Shown here one piece after another: positions 1-7,983 of a stretch of DNA of 64,000 nt (position 1 is its first letter; the number at the start of each line of letters is the position of its first letter). The position numbers and the translations under genes were made by a program. A model generated the notes under the pieces. It was not told where the DNA came from. It was given only the letters and a program-made list of their open reading frames with translations, and did not search any database. Source of the DNA: Grimontia kaedaensis. Lineage in GTDB: Bacteria; Pseudomonadota; Gammaproteobacteria; Enterobacterales; Vibrionaceae. The stretch spans positions 3,162,001-3,226,000 of the forward strand of contig NZ_CP082275.1 in NCBI RefSeq assembly GCF_023746615.1. The letters are read 5' to 3'.

Positions 1-1526
1 ATTTTTTAAACAGCATTATCTGGAGTCCAGTGCTTATTTACACCTGTTTGGGTGCTGGCCTGTTCTACTCCATCGTAACGCGCTTTGTTCAGGTTCGTCA
101 GTTCAAAGAAATGACTCGCCTGCTGTTCTCTGGCAAAAGTTCTGAGAAAGGTATTTCGTCTTTCCAGGCGCTGGCCGTTTCACTCTCAGGCCGTGTTGGT
201 ACCGGTAATATCGCAGGTGTCGCTGCAGCGATCGGTTTCGGTGGTCCGGGTGCCGTTTTCTGGATGTGGGTTGTTGCCTTCCTTGGCGCTGCAACGGCTT
301 ACACTGAATCTACCCTTGCGCAAATCTACAAAGAAGAAGACAAAGGTGAATTCCGTGGTGGTCCGGCTTACTACATCGAGAAAGCGATGGGTCAGAAGTG
401 GTACGCATGGATTTTTGCCATCGCAACTATCTTTGCCTGTGGTGTTCTGCTGCCGGGCGTACAGTCAAACAGTATCGGTAACGCCGTTGAAGCCGCATTC
501 GGCTCTGGTGAAATGATTGAAACCGCGATTGGCACCTACAGCCTGGCGAAAATCATCACCGGCACCCTGATCTCCATTTTGCTTGGTTTCATCATTTTTG
601 GTGGCGTGAAGCGAATCGCGAGCTTTACTCAGGTCGTCGTGCCTTTCATGGCTTTGGCTTACATCATCATCGCATTCGTTATCATTGCGCTGAACATCAC
701 TGAAATCCCAGGTATCGTTGCGATGATCATTGGCGACGCATTCACCCCTATGGCAGGTGTTGGTGCGGCTATTGGCTGGGGTGTTAAGCGTGGTGTTTAC
801 TCAAACGAAGCGGGTCAGGGTACAGGCCCACACGCAGCGGCAGCTGCAAACGTTCAGCACCCTGCGCAACAGGGTCTGGTTCAATCCTTCTCTATCTACA
901 TTGATACCCTGCTGGTATGTTCTGCCACCGCGTTTATGATCCTTATCACTGGCGCCTACAACGTTCACGGTGCTGGCGAAGCCTTCATCATCCAAAACGT
1001 TGCAGCAGACATTGCTGCGAATGGTCCAGTCTTCACCCAGATGGCAATTGAAAGCACCATGCCGGGTTGGGGCAAACCGTTCATTGCGATTGCATTGTTC
1101 TTCTTTGCGTTCACCACGATTCTGGCTTACTACTACATCGCAGAAACCAACGTGGCATACCTGCGCCGTACCATCAAACTTCCAGGCATGATGTTTGTGC
1201 TGAAAGTGATTCTGATGGCAGCGGTATTCTACGGCACCGTGAAAACCGCCAACCTCGCGTGGGCGATGGGTGATGTGGGTGTGGGTCTGATGGCTTGGCT
1301 GAATATTGTAGGCCTTGTGATCATCTTCTTCCTGAGCAAGCCTGCCCTTAAAGCGCTACATGATTACGAGCGTCAGCAGAAAGAAGGCGTGGAAGAATAT
1401 ACCTTCGATCCTGTGAAGCTTGGCATAAAGAACGCTGACTACTGGGAGCGTCGTCTGGCACGTCGTACTCAAGACAGCGAAGCTTCGGATGAAGTCTCCG
1501 GTAAGCCAGTCAATCCAACGGCTTAA
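1..1526 (+). CDS. Na+/alanine (glycine) symporter, AGCS family, 5' end cut by window
   Basis: This is an inner-membrane sodium-coupled amino-acid symporter of the AGCS (alanine/glycine:cation) family. The frame is open back to the first base: the codons before the GTG at 30 read FLNSIIWSPV, the conserved N-terminus of this family. The true start therefore lies a few codons outside the window and the GTG is internal. The family signature RVGTGNIAG, the GGPGAVFWMW and FRGGPAYY motifs, and about ten hydrophobic segments are visible. The C-terminal tail is charged. It resembles the second symporter at 2484-3941 but is a different subtype (SLSGRVGTGN here, SLAARVGTGN there). Alanine or glycine is the likely substrate; the sequence cannot decide between them. 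Confidence 0.9.
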   Translation, partial: FLNSIIWSPVLIYTCLGAGLFYSIVTRFVQVRQFKEMTRLLFSGKSSEKGISSFQALAVSLSGRVGTGNIAGVAAAIGFGGPGAVFWMWVVAFLGAATAYTESTLAQIYKEEDKGEFRGGPAYYIEKAMGQKWYAWIFAIATIFACGVLLPGVQSNSIGNAVEAAFGSGEMIETAIGTYSLAKIITGTLISILLGFIIFGGVKRIASFTQVVVPFMALAYIIIAFVIIALNITEIPGIVAMIIGDAFTPMAGVGAAIGWGVKRGVYSNEAGQGTGPHAAAAANVQHPAQQGLVQSFSIYIDTLLVCSATAFMILITGAYNVHGAGEAFIIQNVAADIAANGPVFTQMAIESTMPGWGKPFIAIALFFFAFTTILAYYYIAETNVAYLRRTIKLPGMMFVLKVILMAAVFYGTVKTANLAWAMGDVGVGLMAWLNIVGLVIIFFLSKPALKALHDYERQQKEGVEEYTFDPVKLGIKNADYWERRLARRTQDSEASDEVSGKPVNPTA

Positions 1527-1544
1527 TCGAGATTATTGAGATAC

Positions 1545-1578
1545 AAAAAAGGTTAGCCTCGGCTAACCTTTTCTTTTT
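1545..1578. terminator. Bidirectional Rho-independent terminator
   Basis: The perfect stem GGTTAGCC/GGCTAACC with a TC loop is flanked by an A-tract on the left and TTTTCTTTTT on the right. It lies between the symporter and the convergent yaaA and can stop transcription from both sides. Confidence 0.85.
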
Positions 1579-1596
1579 AATGACTTTAAATCGCGA

Positions 1597-2370
1597 TTAC
1601 TGTTCTTCGCGCTTAAACACCAGTTCCTTGTCGCTCGACTCTTCAGCACAGAACCAGTATCCCGCCGTATCAAACTGCTTTAACGCTTCAACCGAATCAA
1701 TGCGGTTGTCGATGATGTAACGCGCCATCATGCCGCGTGCTTTCTTAGCGAAGAAGCTGATGACTTTGTACTGGCCGTTTTTCTGGTCTTTGAACACTGG
1801 CGTGATGATCTGCCCGTCCAATTGCTTCGGTTTGACTGATTTGAAGTACTCGTTCGATGCGAGGTTCACCAGTACCTTATCGCCCTGCGCGGCCAGTGCC
1901 TGATTTAGCTCATCCGTGATGATGTCACCCCAGAACTGATAGAGATTAGTGCCGCGTGGGTTCGCCAGTTTAGTGCCCATTTCCAAGCGGTAAGGCTGCA
2001 TCAAATCTAGAGGACGCAACAGACCGTATAAACCTGACAACATACGCAGGTGATTCTGCGCCCAGTCAAAGTCCTCTTCACTAAAGGTTTCCGCTTCAAG
2101 GCCGGTGTATACATCGCCTTTGAATGCCAAAACCGCAGGACGGGCATTGTCGGTCGTGAACTCCGGCGACCACTCAGCGAAGCGTGCCGCGTTCAAACCT
2201 GCAATCTTGTCACTCACCTTCATCAGACTCGAGATATCTGCCGGTGTCAGTTTACGGCATACATCGATCAAAGCTTCAGAGTGCTCGGTCAGCGTCGGTT
2301 GCGTGTAACGCTCCGTCGCGAGCGGTGATTGGTAATCCAAGGTTTTTGCCGGAGAAACCACAATCAACAT
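1597..2370 (-). CDS. yaaA: Peroxide stress protein YaaA (DUF328/UPF0246)
   Basis: The 257-residue protein starts [13 protein letters not shown], the hallmark N-terminus of the YaaA family, and has the usual length (258 in E. coli). In E. coli YaaA is a cytoplasmic protein of the OxyR regulon that limits oxidative DNA damage by lowering free iron. The family motifs NLYQFWG and [10 protein letters not shown] are visible. It lies between two AGCS symporters. In E. coli yaaA is next to the AGCS gene yaaJ and close to thrABC, so this neighbourhood is an old one with insertions. The promoter region is the 113 bp up to the terminator of the next gene. I see no OxyR site that I would defend. Confidence 0.93.
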   Translation of the reverse strand: MLIVVSPAKTLDYQSPLATERYTQPTLTEHSEALIDVCRKLTPADISSLMKVSDKIAGLNAARFAEWSPEFTTDNARPAVLAFKGDVYTGLEAETFSEEDFDWAQNHLRMLSGLYGLLRPLDLMQPYRLEMGTKLANPRGTNLYQFWGDIITDELNQALAAQGDKVLVNLASNEYFKSVKPKQLDGQIITPVFKDQKNGQYKVISFFAKKARGMMARYIIDNRIDSVEALKQFDTAGYWFCAEESSDKELVFKREEQ

Positions 2371-2421
2371 AGTGTCATTCCTTTCAATCTCTTATTAGCG
2401 CAAAGAGTAACACCGACCATC

Positions 2422-2452
2422 AAAAAAGCCACGCGATCAAGCGTGGCTTTTT
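2422..2452 (-). terminator. Rho-independent terminator of the YaaJ-like symporter gene
   Basis: The stem GCCACGC/GCGTGGC encloses GATCAA, with A-runs and T-runs on the two sides. It lies downstream of the minus-strand symporter gene and upstream of yaaA. Confidence 0.8.
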
Positions 2453-2483
2453 CCGATAACTGCCATTGATGAAACCGAATGAA

Positions 2484-3941
2484 TTACAGTATAGACGAAC
2501 GATTTTCCGATTCTGTTACTTGCGGTTTACCCCAAACGCCAGGCTCTATCTGGTTGAGCATGTCAGGGTGATTGCGGCTATTGAATGAAGGCACTTTGCC
2601 CTGTTTCACCTGCTGGTTGTAGTCTTTCGCCAGTGTCATCACAGTGCCGGATAGCAGCAGGATTGCAATCATATTGACGATCGCCATCAAGCCCATTGAG
2701 GTATCCGCCATGATCCACACCACGGGTAATTCAGCCATCGCACCAAACATCACCATGCCAAGTACCACGCAACGGAACAGGTTCAAACCAGCCTTGTGGT
2801 TGTGCTCAAGGAATATCAGGTTAGTTTCCGCATACGAGTAGTTGGCAATGATCGAGGTAAACGCGAAGAAGAAAATCGCGACCGCCACAAAAATGCCACC
2901 CCAGTCACCCACTTCGTTAGAAAGCGCACGCTGGGTCAGTTCAATGCCGGTAATTTCACTACCCGGCATGTATTCGCCGGACATCAGGATAATTGCCACG
3001 GTGGCTGAACAGATAACGATGGTGTCCACAAACACGCCCAGCATCTGCACATATCCCTGAGACGCAGGGTGTGGCGGGTACGGCGTTGCGCTGGCTGCCG
3101 CATTCGGCGCTGAGCCCATGCCCGCCTCGTTGGAAAACAGGCCACGCTTAATGCCTTGCACCATGCCTTGTGCCACTGTGTAGCCCAACGCGCCCGAAGC
3201 AGCTTCTTCCAGACCGAAAGCGCTGCGGAAAATCAGTGACAGTACATCAGGCACTTTTTCCAGATTGGTCAGCATGATGTAAATGGCAAGCGCCAGATAA
3301 AGGAGTGCCATCACAGGCACAATCAACTCAGCCGTGCGGGCAATTTTTCGAATACCACCAAAAATAACAAAGGCAGCAAGTACTACAAGCACAGCACCAA
3401 CATGGAGGGGATCAAAGCCAAAAGCGACGTAAGCTGCCTGAGTAATGGAATTAGCCTGTACAGAGTTGAACACTAAGCCAAAGGCGATAATAAGCAGCAC
3501 GGAGAAGACCACGCCCATCCAGCGCATGCCGAGTCCTTTTTCCATGTAATACGCTGGACCACCACGGAAGTTTCCATCGTCATCACGGGTTTTGTAAAGC
3601 TGCGCCAGCGTGCTCTCGGCAAAAGCCGTTGCCATACCCAGCACGGCTATTAACCACATCCAGAAAATCGCACCTGGGCCACCAAGGGTTAACGCAACAG
3701 CAATGCCCGCCATATTGCCCGTGCCCACGCGCGCCGCCAAGCTGGTGCACAGTGCCTGAAACGAGGAGATACCCTCTTTGTCTGATTTACGGCTGTTTTT
3801 CATCACCTTGAACATGTGCCCAAAGTGACGAATTTGAATAAACCCGAGACGCAGCGTAAAGAAAATACCGCCACCGATCAGAAGATAGATGAGCACCGAT
3901 CCCCAGATCAGGTCGTTTAAAAAGTTGATGAGACTTACCAC
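2484..3941 (-). CDS. yaaJ: Na+/amino-acid symporter, AGCS family (YaaJ-like)
   Basis: The 485-residue protein is a complete AGCS symporter. It begins MVSLINFLNDLIWGSVLIY and carries the signature LAARVGTGNMAG, then GGPGAIFWMW, FRGGPAYYMEKGLGMRW, FSNEAGMGSAPNAAA and many transmembrane segments. It matches remembered E. coli YaaJ more closely than the neighbouring symporter does, and yaaJ follows yaaA in E. coli as well. It should import a small neutral amino acid with Na+ at the inner membrane. The 5' region is unusual: three short hairpins lie between 3984 and 4118, and a perfect 8-bp-arm palindrome lies at 4157-4178. I looked for a glycine riboswitch, which controls an AGCS gene in V. cholerae, and did not find its conserved cores. 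Confidence 0.9.
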   Translation of the reverse strand: MVSLINFLNDLIWGSVLIYLLIGGGIFFTLRLGFIQIRHFGHMFKVMKNSRKSDKEGISSFQALCTSLAARVGTGNMAGIAVALTLGGPGAIFWMWLIAVLGMATAFAESTLAQLYKTRDDDGNFRGGPAYYMEKGLGMRWMGVVFSVLLIIAFGLVFNSVQANSITQAAYVAFGFDPLHVGAVLVVLAAFVIFGGIRKIARTAELIVPVMALLYLALAIYIMLTNLEKVPDVLSLIFRSAFGLEEAASGALGYTVAQGMVQGIKRGLFSNEAGMGSAPNAAASATPYPPHPASQGYVQMLGVFVDTIVICSATVAIILMSGEYMPGSEITGIELTQRALSNEVGDWGGIFVAVAIFFFAFTSIIANYSYAETNLIFLEHNHKAGLNLFRCVVLGMVMFGAMAELPVVWIMADTSMGLMAIVNMIAILLLSGTVMTLAKDYNQQVKQGKVPSFNSRNHPDMLNQIEPGVWGKPQVTESENRSSIL

Positions 3942-4554
3942 GCCTACCTCTCTGTACGCATAAACTGATTCGCAGTGTCGTTGTTCTCCGGTGCGGAGAA
4001 AATGCGATTTGATGCGACTGACGCAAGCCTAGCGTCTGCCGATAATGATGCGGGTCTCGTCGGCAAGAAAGCGTCACAAGAACCCCCAAATGTGTCGGTT
4101 TTGCGGTAGATCCCGCAAATTGCCGCGAGATGATGCTATCAGTCACGATAAAAATCAATATGAATTGAATTTCATATTAAGTGAACAAAAAATGCCCACA
4201 CATCAAGACCAAGCGTTTGCGTTACTGCTTTTCCATAACAGGAATAGAACAAGCCATTCACCTTGTCTGGCACCGTTTATGCATTTTATTCAATGTGTGA
4301 CCAAATTCCCGATTTCCCCGGTCTGTTGCCAAGACAGGGGCTTGGGGAACACCTCCCCACAAGAATTTGATGTTGTAGCTGTAAGACAATCTAAGGCACT
4401 GCAACTGCACACATTTTACCCAGCGACGGGATAAAGGTGATTGCGTTCTCATAAAAACTTCACTGAGGTGCAACAAATGAGAAACACTTCAATTTTATTT
4501 TGTCGGAGGTTTGATACTTAATTAGCGACCGCAACGGTAAAACGAGGTGAATTT
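3942..4554. other. 613-bp divergent intergenic region with hairpins
   Basis: No gene is convincing here. On the yaaJ side three hairpins follow one another: 3984-4000 (TTCTCCG/CGGAGAA), 4020-4036 (GACGC/GCGTC) and 4101-4118 (TTGCGG/CCGCAA). Further out lies the palindrome at 4157-4178. A GC-rich imperfect hairpin, CCCCGGTCT/AGACAGGGG, is at 4316-4340 without a T-tract. The right end must hold the promoter of the DUF3545 gene. A small RNA cannot be excluded. Confidence 0.5.
4157..4178. promoter_or_regulatory. Palindromic operator candidate upstream of yaaJ-like gene
   Basis: The perfect arms AATATGAA and TTCATATT are separated by TTGAAT. The core TGAAT...TTTCA differs by one position from the outer bases of an ArgR box (TGAAT-N4-ATTCA), though the central bases are not all A/T. 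It lies about 220 bp upstream of the symporter start. The binding protein is unknown. Confidence 0.35.
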
Positions 4555-4737
4555 ATGGATAGCTTTGCCTTTGATGATGTATTCGATCAAGAGCGACCAC
4601 AACGCGGTGGACGAACCAAACAAGCAAAACGTAAGTGGAGAGAAATTGAGGCGTTAAAAGACAGACAACGCCTGCGCAAAGAGCTGCAAGATATCGATAT
4701 GCTCGGTGACTTCAACGACAGCGATTTCGATTTTTAA
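4555..4737 (+). CDS. DUF3545 family small protein
   Basis: The 60-residue protein is highly charged, with an acidic start (FAFDDVFDQE), a basic middle (GGRTKQAKRKWREIEALKDR) and an acidic end (DFNDSDFDF). The KWREIEALKDRQRLRKEL core is what I associate with the DUF3545 family of marine gammaproteobacteria. No function is established. There is no signal peptide or membrane segment, and the middle is probably helical. The start is supported by an AGGTGA ribosome-binding site six bases upstream. It is monocistronic, with a terminator right behind it. Confidence 0.8.
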   Translation: MDSFAFDDVFDQERPQRGGRTKQAKRKWREIEALKDRQRLRKELQDIDMLGDFNDSDFDF

Positions 4738-4798
4738 GTAGCGTACTCACTGGTTTAAATCGTCAATTTACTGACAACATAACATTGGAATTTTAAAG

Positions 4799-4828
4799 AA
4801 AAGGCACCCAACATGGGGTGCCTTTTTT
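4799..4828. terminator. Rho-independent terminator after DUF3545 gene
   Basis: The stem AAGGCACCC/GGGTGCCTT is followed by TTTTT. The mirror-side TTTTCTTT lets it also end transcription from the convergent hemerythrin gene. Confidence 0.85.
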
Positions 4829-4846
4829 TGTCTTTTTGTCTTGGGT

Positions 4847-4951
4847 TTATATATGAGCGGCAAGCTCTTTGAACCTGTCTGCCACCTGTTCACCAAACAG
4901 CGGATCAATCTCCTCCTCTTCCCACTGTGTCTGGAGGTATTCCCAATCCTA
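4847..4951 (-). other. Detached in-frame C-terminal tail of the hemerythrin gene
   Basis: Directly after the TAG at 4949-4951 the same frame stays open for 33 codons to a TAA at 4847-4849. It encodes DWEYLQTQWEEEEIDPLF followed by a short helix. This is the kind of acidic tail normally found at the end of hemerythrin-domain proteins, so it looks like the original end of the gene. A single base change (for example GAG to TAG) would explain the interruption. No start codon or ribosome-binding site suggests separate translation. Confidence 0.7.
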
Positions 4952-5374
4952 AGCTGTCAGGGTTTGCTCCAACACAGGCAGGATGGTTTTCTCTTTCAAA
5001 TCCAGATGTTCTTTCTGACAGCCTACAAATCGGTTGAGTTTGTCTGCAAAGAGATCGAGCGGAATGAAAGCGTCCATCAATATCATGTCGACAGTATCCG
5101 CAAAGTCCGCGGTTAAACCTGCCAGTGCTTGGTGTTCATCATCCAATCTGGCCACCCCCTCTGAATCAGGGTAATGCTGTAAGTAGTAGTGGTAGATAAG
5201 ATCTTCTTTTGGATGGTGATACTTTTCAGCGTGCTCTTGCAAGTAGCTGACCGTGTCCTTAATCAGGCTGTAGTTAACAGGCTTTTCCTGCTGAATGGCC
5301 GTCAGCTTTTTCGATAGTAGCTTAAGCAGTCGGCTGATGTTCCGGTGATCTCTATGAATGCTGGCTACTAACAT
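4949..5374 (-). CDS. Hemerythrin-domain protein, shortened by an in-frame TAG
   Basis: The 141-residue product has the HHE/hemerythrin pattern for a non-heme di-iron site: H near the start (SIHRDH), HAEKYHHPKEDLIYH, LDDEHQAL and CQKEHLDLKEKTILP. All metal-ligand motifs lie before the stop, so a folded four-helix core is still possible. Such proteins bind oxygen or respond to oxygen, NO or iron in the cytoplasm. The start is supported by a strong GGGAGGAG site. The full frame would run to 4847 (175 residues) if the TAG were sense or read through. Either this strain has a recent nonsense mutation or the short form is used. No partner gene lies nearby. Confidence 0.8.
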   Translation of the reverse strand: MLVASIHRDHRNISRLLKLLSKKLTAIQQEKPVNYSLIKDTVSYLQEHAEKYHHPKEDLIYHYYLQHYPDSEGVARLDDEHQALAGLTADFADTVDMILMDAFIPLDLFADKLNRFVGCQKEHLDLKEKTILPVLEQTLTA

Positions 5375-5487
5375 AGCTCCTCCCTTTCTTCATTCACACC
5401 ACGAGATCAGTCTATCGAACCGGACTGTTCACAAATTGCGCGAGGTCGTTTTTTTGCTCAGTTTCACCTTTGCACTACTGACAAACA

Positions 5488-5516
5488 AAAAGCCCGCGAT
5501 GAAAATCACGGGCTTT
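5488..5516 (-). terminator. Rho-independent terminator of ung
   Basis: Stem AAAGCCCGTGAT/ATCGCGGGCTTT on the minus strand, with one G-T pair and a short T-run. Confidence 0.75.
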
Positions 5517-5556
5517 AGGATCTATTGATATCAGGGAAATCAATGAAACGCTGTTA

Positions 5557-6234
5557 TCAATCGAGTTCCGGTTGCCAGTTAATCGGCGCCTGGCCAGCTC
5601 TTGCCAACAACTCGTTAGTCGATGAAAAGTGTTTGCAGCCCAAAAAACCACGATGCGCGGAGAGCGGAGAAGGGTGCGGCGCTTCCAGAACGTGGTGACG
5701 GTTGCGATCAATCACCCGCCCTTTCTTGCGGGCATGGGAGCCCCACAGCAGGAACACGACGCCTTCACAATGTTGGTTTACGGCTTCTATCACGCGATCC
5801 GTAAAAGTTTCCCAACCTAAGTGGGCATGAGAATGTGCGTTACCTTGCTCGACCGTCAGCACGGTATTAAGGAGCAACACGCCCTGATCCGCCCAGCTTT
5901 TGAGGTATCCATGCTGTGGAATGGTGAAACCTGGAATATCCTGAGCCAGCTCTTTATACATGTTCACCAGCGAGGGTGGCGTTTTGATACCGGGCAGGAC
6001 TGAAAAACAAAGACCATGCGCCTGATTAGGACCGTGGTAAGGGTCTTGCCCCAGGAGCACTACTTTCACATCTGCCAGCTCAGTAAATCGAAAGGCGTTA
6101 AACACGTCTTCTTTCGGTGGAAATACCACCGTGCCCTTTTGTCGGGCTTCCGCCACATAAGCCATGGTATGTTTGAAATAGTCCTGTTCCTTTTCCTGGC
6201 CAATCACATCGTGCCAGGTCATCGCCTGTGTCAT
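5557..6234 (-). CDS. ung: Uracil-DNA glycosylase (family 1)
   Basis: This cytoplasmic base-excision repair enzyme removes uracil from DNA. The 225-residue protein carries the water-activating motif GQDPYHG with the catalytic Asp at residue 64 and the DNA-intercalation motif [11 protein letters not shown] with His187. Both positions are identical to E. coli Ung. The start is the first Met ([10 protein letters not shown]), matching the E. coli spacing of four residues before the TWHDV motif. It is followed by its own terminator. nfo lies just upstream on the same strand, 39 bp away, so the two may be co-transcribed. Together they would carry out successive steps: uracil removal, then incision at the abasic site. 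Confidence 0.97.
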   Translation of the reverse strand: MTQAMTWHDVIGQEKEQDYFKHTMAYVAEARQKGTVVFPPKEDVFNAFRFTELADVKVVLLGQDPYHGPNQAHGLCFSVLPGIKTPPSLVNMYKELAQDIPGFTIPQHGYLKSWADQGVLLLNTVLTVEQGNAHSHAHLGWETFTDRVIEAVNQHCEGVVFLLWGSHARKKGRVIDRNRHHVLEAPHPSPLSAHRGFLGCKHFSSTNELLARAGQAPINWQPELD

Positions 6235-6273
6235 GCCTTCCCCAATCCTCTCTGTTCTGTAACGTTCGCTATT

Positions 6274-7140
6274 CTACGCAGAAACACGCTCAGATGCTGT
6301 GACTTCAAACTGACGCAGCAAACGGATTTCATCAGCCCACGCTTCCGGTTTGATGGTTTCCAGAATCAACGGGATGCCATCGAAGCGATTGTCCTGCATG
6401 ATGACCTCAAAACACGGCAAACCAATCTCGCCCTCCCCCAGGGCCTGATGACGATCAACCCGGCTACCAAAAGGCGTTTTAGAATCGTTGAGGTGCATAC
6501 CACGCAGATACTGAAAACCTACTGTGTTATCAAACTCAGTAAAAGTCGCTTCTGCCGCGCTGTGAGTGCGAAGATCATACCCTGCCGCAAAGGCATGGCA
6601 GGTATCAATACAGACACCAACACGGGATTTATCTTCCACTTGCGAGACAATCGCCGCCAGTTGCTCAAAAGACCATCCAAGATTGGTCCCCTGACCCGCC
6701 GTGTTTTCAATCACAGCAACGACCTCTGGCACGGCTTGATGTGCCAAGTTGATGGATTCAGCAATCAGTAAGAGACAAGCTTCCTCACTGATTTTCTTCA
6801 AATGGCTGCCCGGATGGAAATTCAGCAAGGGAAGTCCGAGTGTCTGGCAACGTTCCATTTCATCAATAAAGGCGGCGCGGGATTTCTCCAGCTTTTCTTC
6901 TTCAGGTGCACCCAAATTGATGAGGTAAGAATCATGTGGCAACACTGCCTCAGGAACAAAGCCATACTTTTGGCAATTTGACTTAAACGCAGAGACATTT
7001 TTCGATTCTAATGGCTTTGCCTGCCATTGTCTTTGATTCTTGGTGAACAGTGCAAAGGCATTTGCACCGATCGCTGCTGCGTTAACTGGGGCATTTTCTA
7101 CCCCACCGGAAGCGGATACATGTGCTCCGATAAACTTCAT
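6274..7140 (-). CDS. nfo: Deoxyribonuclease IV (AP endonuclease)
   Basis: This zinc-dependent abasic-site endonuclease has a TIM-barrel fold. I place the start at the ATG at 7140 ([13 protein letters not shown]), which is the canonical family start. A GGAGAGA site precedes it, and the 12 codons of upstream open frame are not expected to be translated. The protein is 288 residues, close to the usual 285. Zn-ligand regions are visible: [46 protein letters not shown] and LILETIKPE. It sits directly upstream of ung in the same direction, a sensible repair pair. Confidence 0.96.
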   Translation of the reverse strand: MKFIGAHVSASGGVENAPVNAAAIGANAFALFTKNQRQWQAKPLESKNVSAFKSNCQKYGFVPEAVLPHDSYLINLGAPEEEKLEKSRAAFIDEMERCQTLGLPLLNFHPGSHLKKISEEACLLLIAESINLAHQAVPEVVAVIENTAGQGTNLGWSFEQLAAIVSQVEDKSRVGVCIDTCHAFAAGYDLRTHSAAEATFTEFDNTVGFQYLRGMHLNDSKTPFGSRVDRHQALGEGEIGLPCFEVIMQDNRFDGIPLILETIKPEAWADEIRLLRQFEVTASERVSA

Positions 7141-7541
7141 CTTCTCTCTCCAGGCCGAAACCGTAACCGAAAACATTTTAAGTTACTCATACCATAAAGT
7201 CCGGTTTGGTTTGTCTTTCGTTCTAGCACCCTGAGTCTGTGCCATCACTTGGCTTTTATATAAAAACAGTATGTATTCTGACTCGAAGAACCACTCAAAA
7301 TGTAGTAATAAAACTACATACGTAATTTGAGCGGAATATCATGCTGATAAAAATATGTTTTAAACCAGATATTTAATATTTTATTGATTCAAGACAAAAA
7401 ATATCAGCTCGGAATTTCGCATATTTTGATTGTATTTTGACTAAAATCAAAATAACCATATAGAAAGTAAGCTATACAAGTACCTAGCTTATCAATTGAT
7501 GGAAAATTAAAACCACCAAGCCTATCAAAAGGGGAAGAATT
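7141..7541. other. 401-bp divergent region between nfo and grcA
   Basis: It holds the grcA promoter with an FNR-type box (7437-7450). An imperfect inverted repeat lies at 7294-7331, with outer arms CTCAAA/TTTGAG and inner arms ATGTAGT/ACTACAT and a six-base bulge. Its role is unknown. The region is AT-rich and has no credible gene. Confidence 0.6.
7437..7478 (+). promoter_or_regulatory. FNR-type box and -10 of grcA promoter
   Basis: TTGACTAAAATCAA (7437-7450) matches the FNR consensus TTGAT-N4-ATCAA in nine of ten defined positions. A TATACA -10 candidate (7473-7478) would place the transcription start near 7485, about 41.5 bp from the box centre. That is the class II FNR activation geometry. 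It suggests anaerobic induction of grcA, as in E. coli. Confidence 0.65.
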
Positions 7542-7919
7542 ATGATCACTGGTATTCAAATCACTAAAGCGGCAAACGACGACCTGCTGAACTCTATCTG
7601 GCTTCTGGACAGTGAAACCAACGAAGCACGTTGCGTTGCAGCAAAAGCAGGTTTCGAAGCGGATCAGGTTATCCCTGCAGCAGATCTGGGCGAGTACGAA
7701 AGCCGTGAAATCGCTATCGAAGTACCTGCAAAAATCGAAGGTGGTCAGCACCTGAATGTTAACGTTCTGAAGCGTGAAACACTGGAAGACGCTGCTAAGC
7801 ACCCAGAAAAATACCCACAGCTGACTATCCGCGTATCTGGCTACGCGGTGCGTTTCAACTCTCTGACTGTTGAACAGCAGCGCGACGTTATCGCACGTAC
7901 TTTCACTAACACTCTGTAA
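7542..7919 (+). CDS. grcA: Autonomous glycyl radical cofactor GrcA (YfiD)
   Basis: GrcA replaces the oxygen-damaged glycyl-radical domain of pyruvate formate-lyase, restoring formate and acetyl-CoA production after oxygen exposure. The 125-residue protein has the glycyl-radical motif [12 protein letters not shown] near its C-terminus (radical glycine about residue 100). An AAGGGGAAG ribosome-binding site precedes the ATG. The FNR-type box upstream fits anaerobic expression. It is monocistronic, with a strong terminator behind it. The activating enzyme and pyruvate formate-lyase are not in this window. Confidence 0.97.
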   Translation: MITGIQITKAANDDLLNSIWLLDSETNEARCVAAKAGFEADQVIPAADLGEYESREIAIEVPAKIEGGQHLNVNVLKRETLEDAAKHPEKYPQLTIRVSGYAVRFNSLTVEQQRDVIARTFTNTL

Positions 7920-7936
7920 TCCGCTAGTCGAAACAT

Positions 7937-7966
7937 AAAAAAACCGGCCAATTGGCCGGTTTTTTG
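7937..7966. terminator. Bidirectional terminator between grcA and thrC
   Basis: The perfect palindrome AAAAAACCGGCCAATT and its complement forms a GC-rich stem with A- and T-tracts on both sides, between convergent genes. Confidence 0.9.
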
Positions 7967-7983
7967 TTTTCTATCTCATGAGA

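Noticed and set aside
3942..4150. Glycine riboswitch before the AGCS symporter
   Set aside because: This is a known arrangement in V. cholerae, but the conserved GGAGAG, CCGAAGG and CUCAGGCAAAAGGACAG-type cores are absent.
4045..4434. 129-codon frame in the 613-bp intergenic region
   Set aside because: It overlaps the palindrome and leader hairpins, has no good ribosome-binding site, odd composition and no recognisable motif.
7404..7802. Antisense frame across grcA and its promoter
   Set aside because: It covers a conserved gene and the FNR promoter, with no independent signals.
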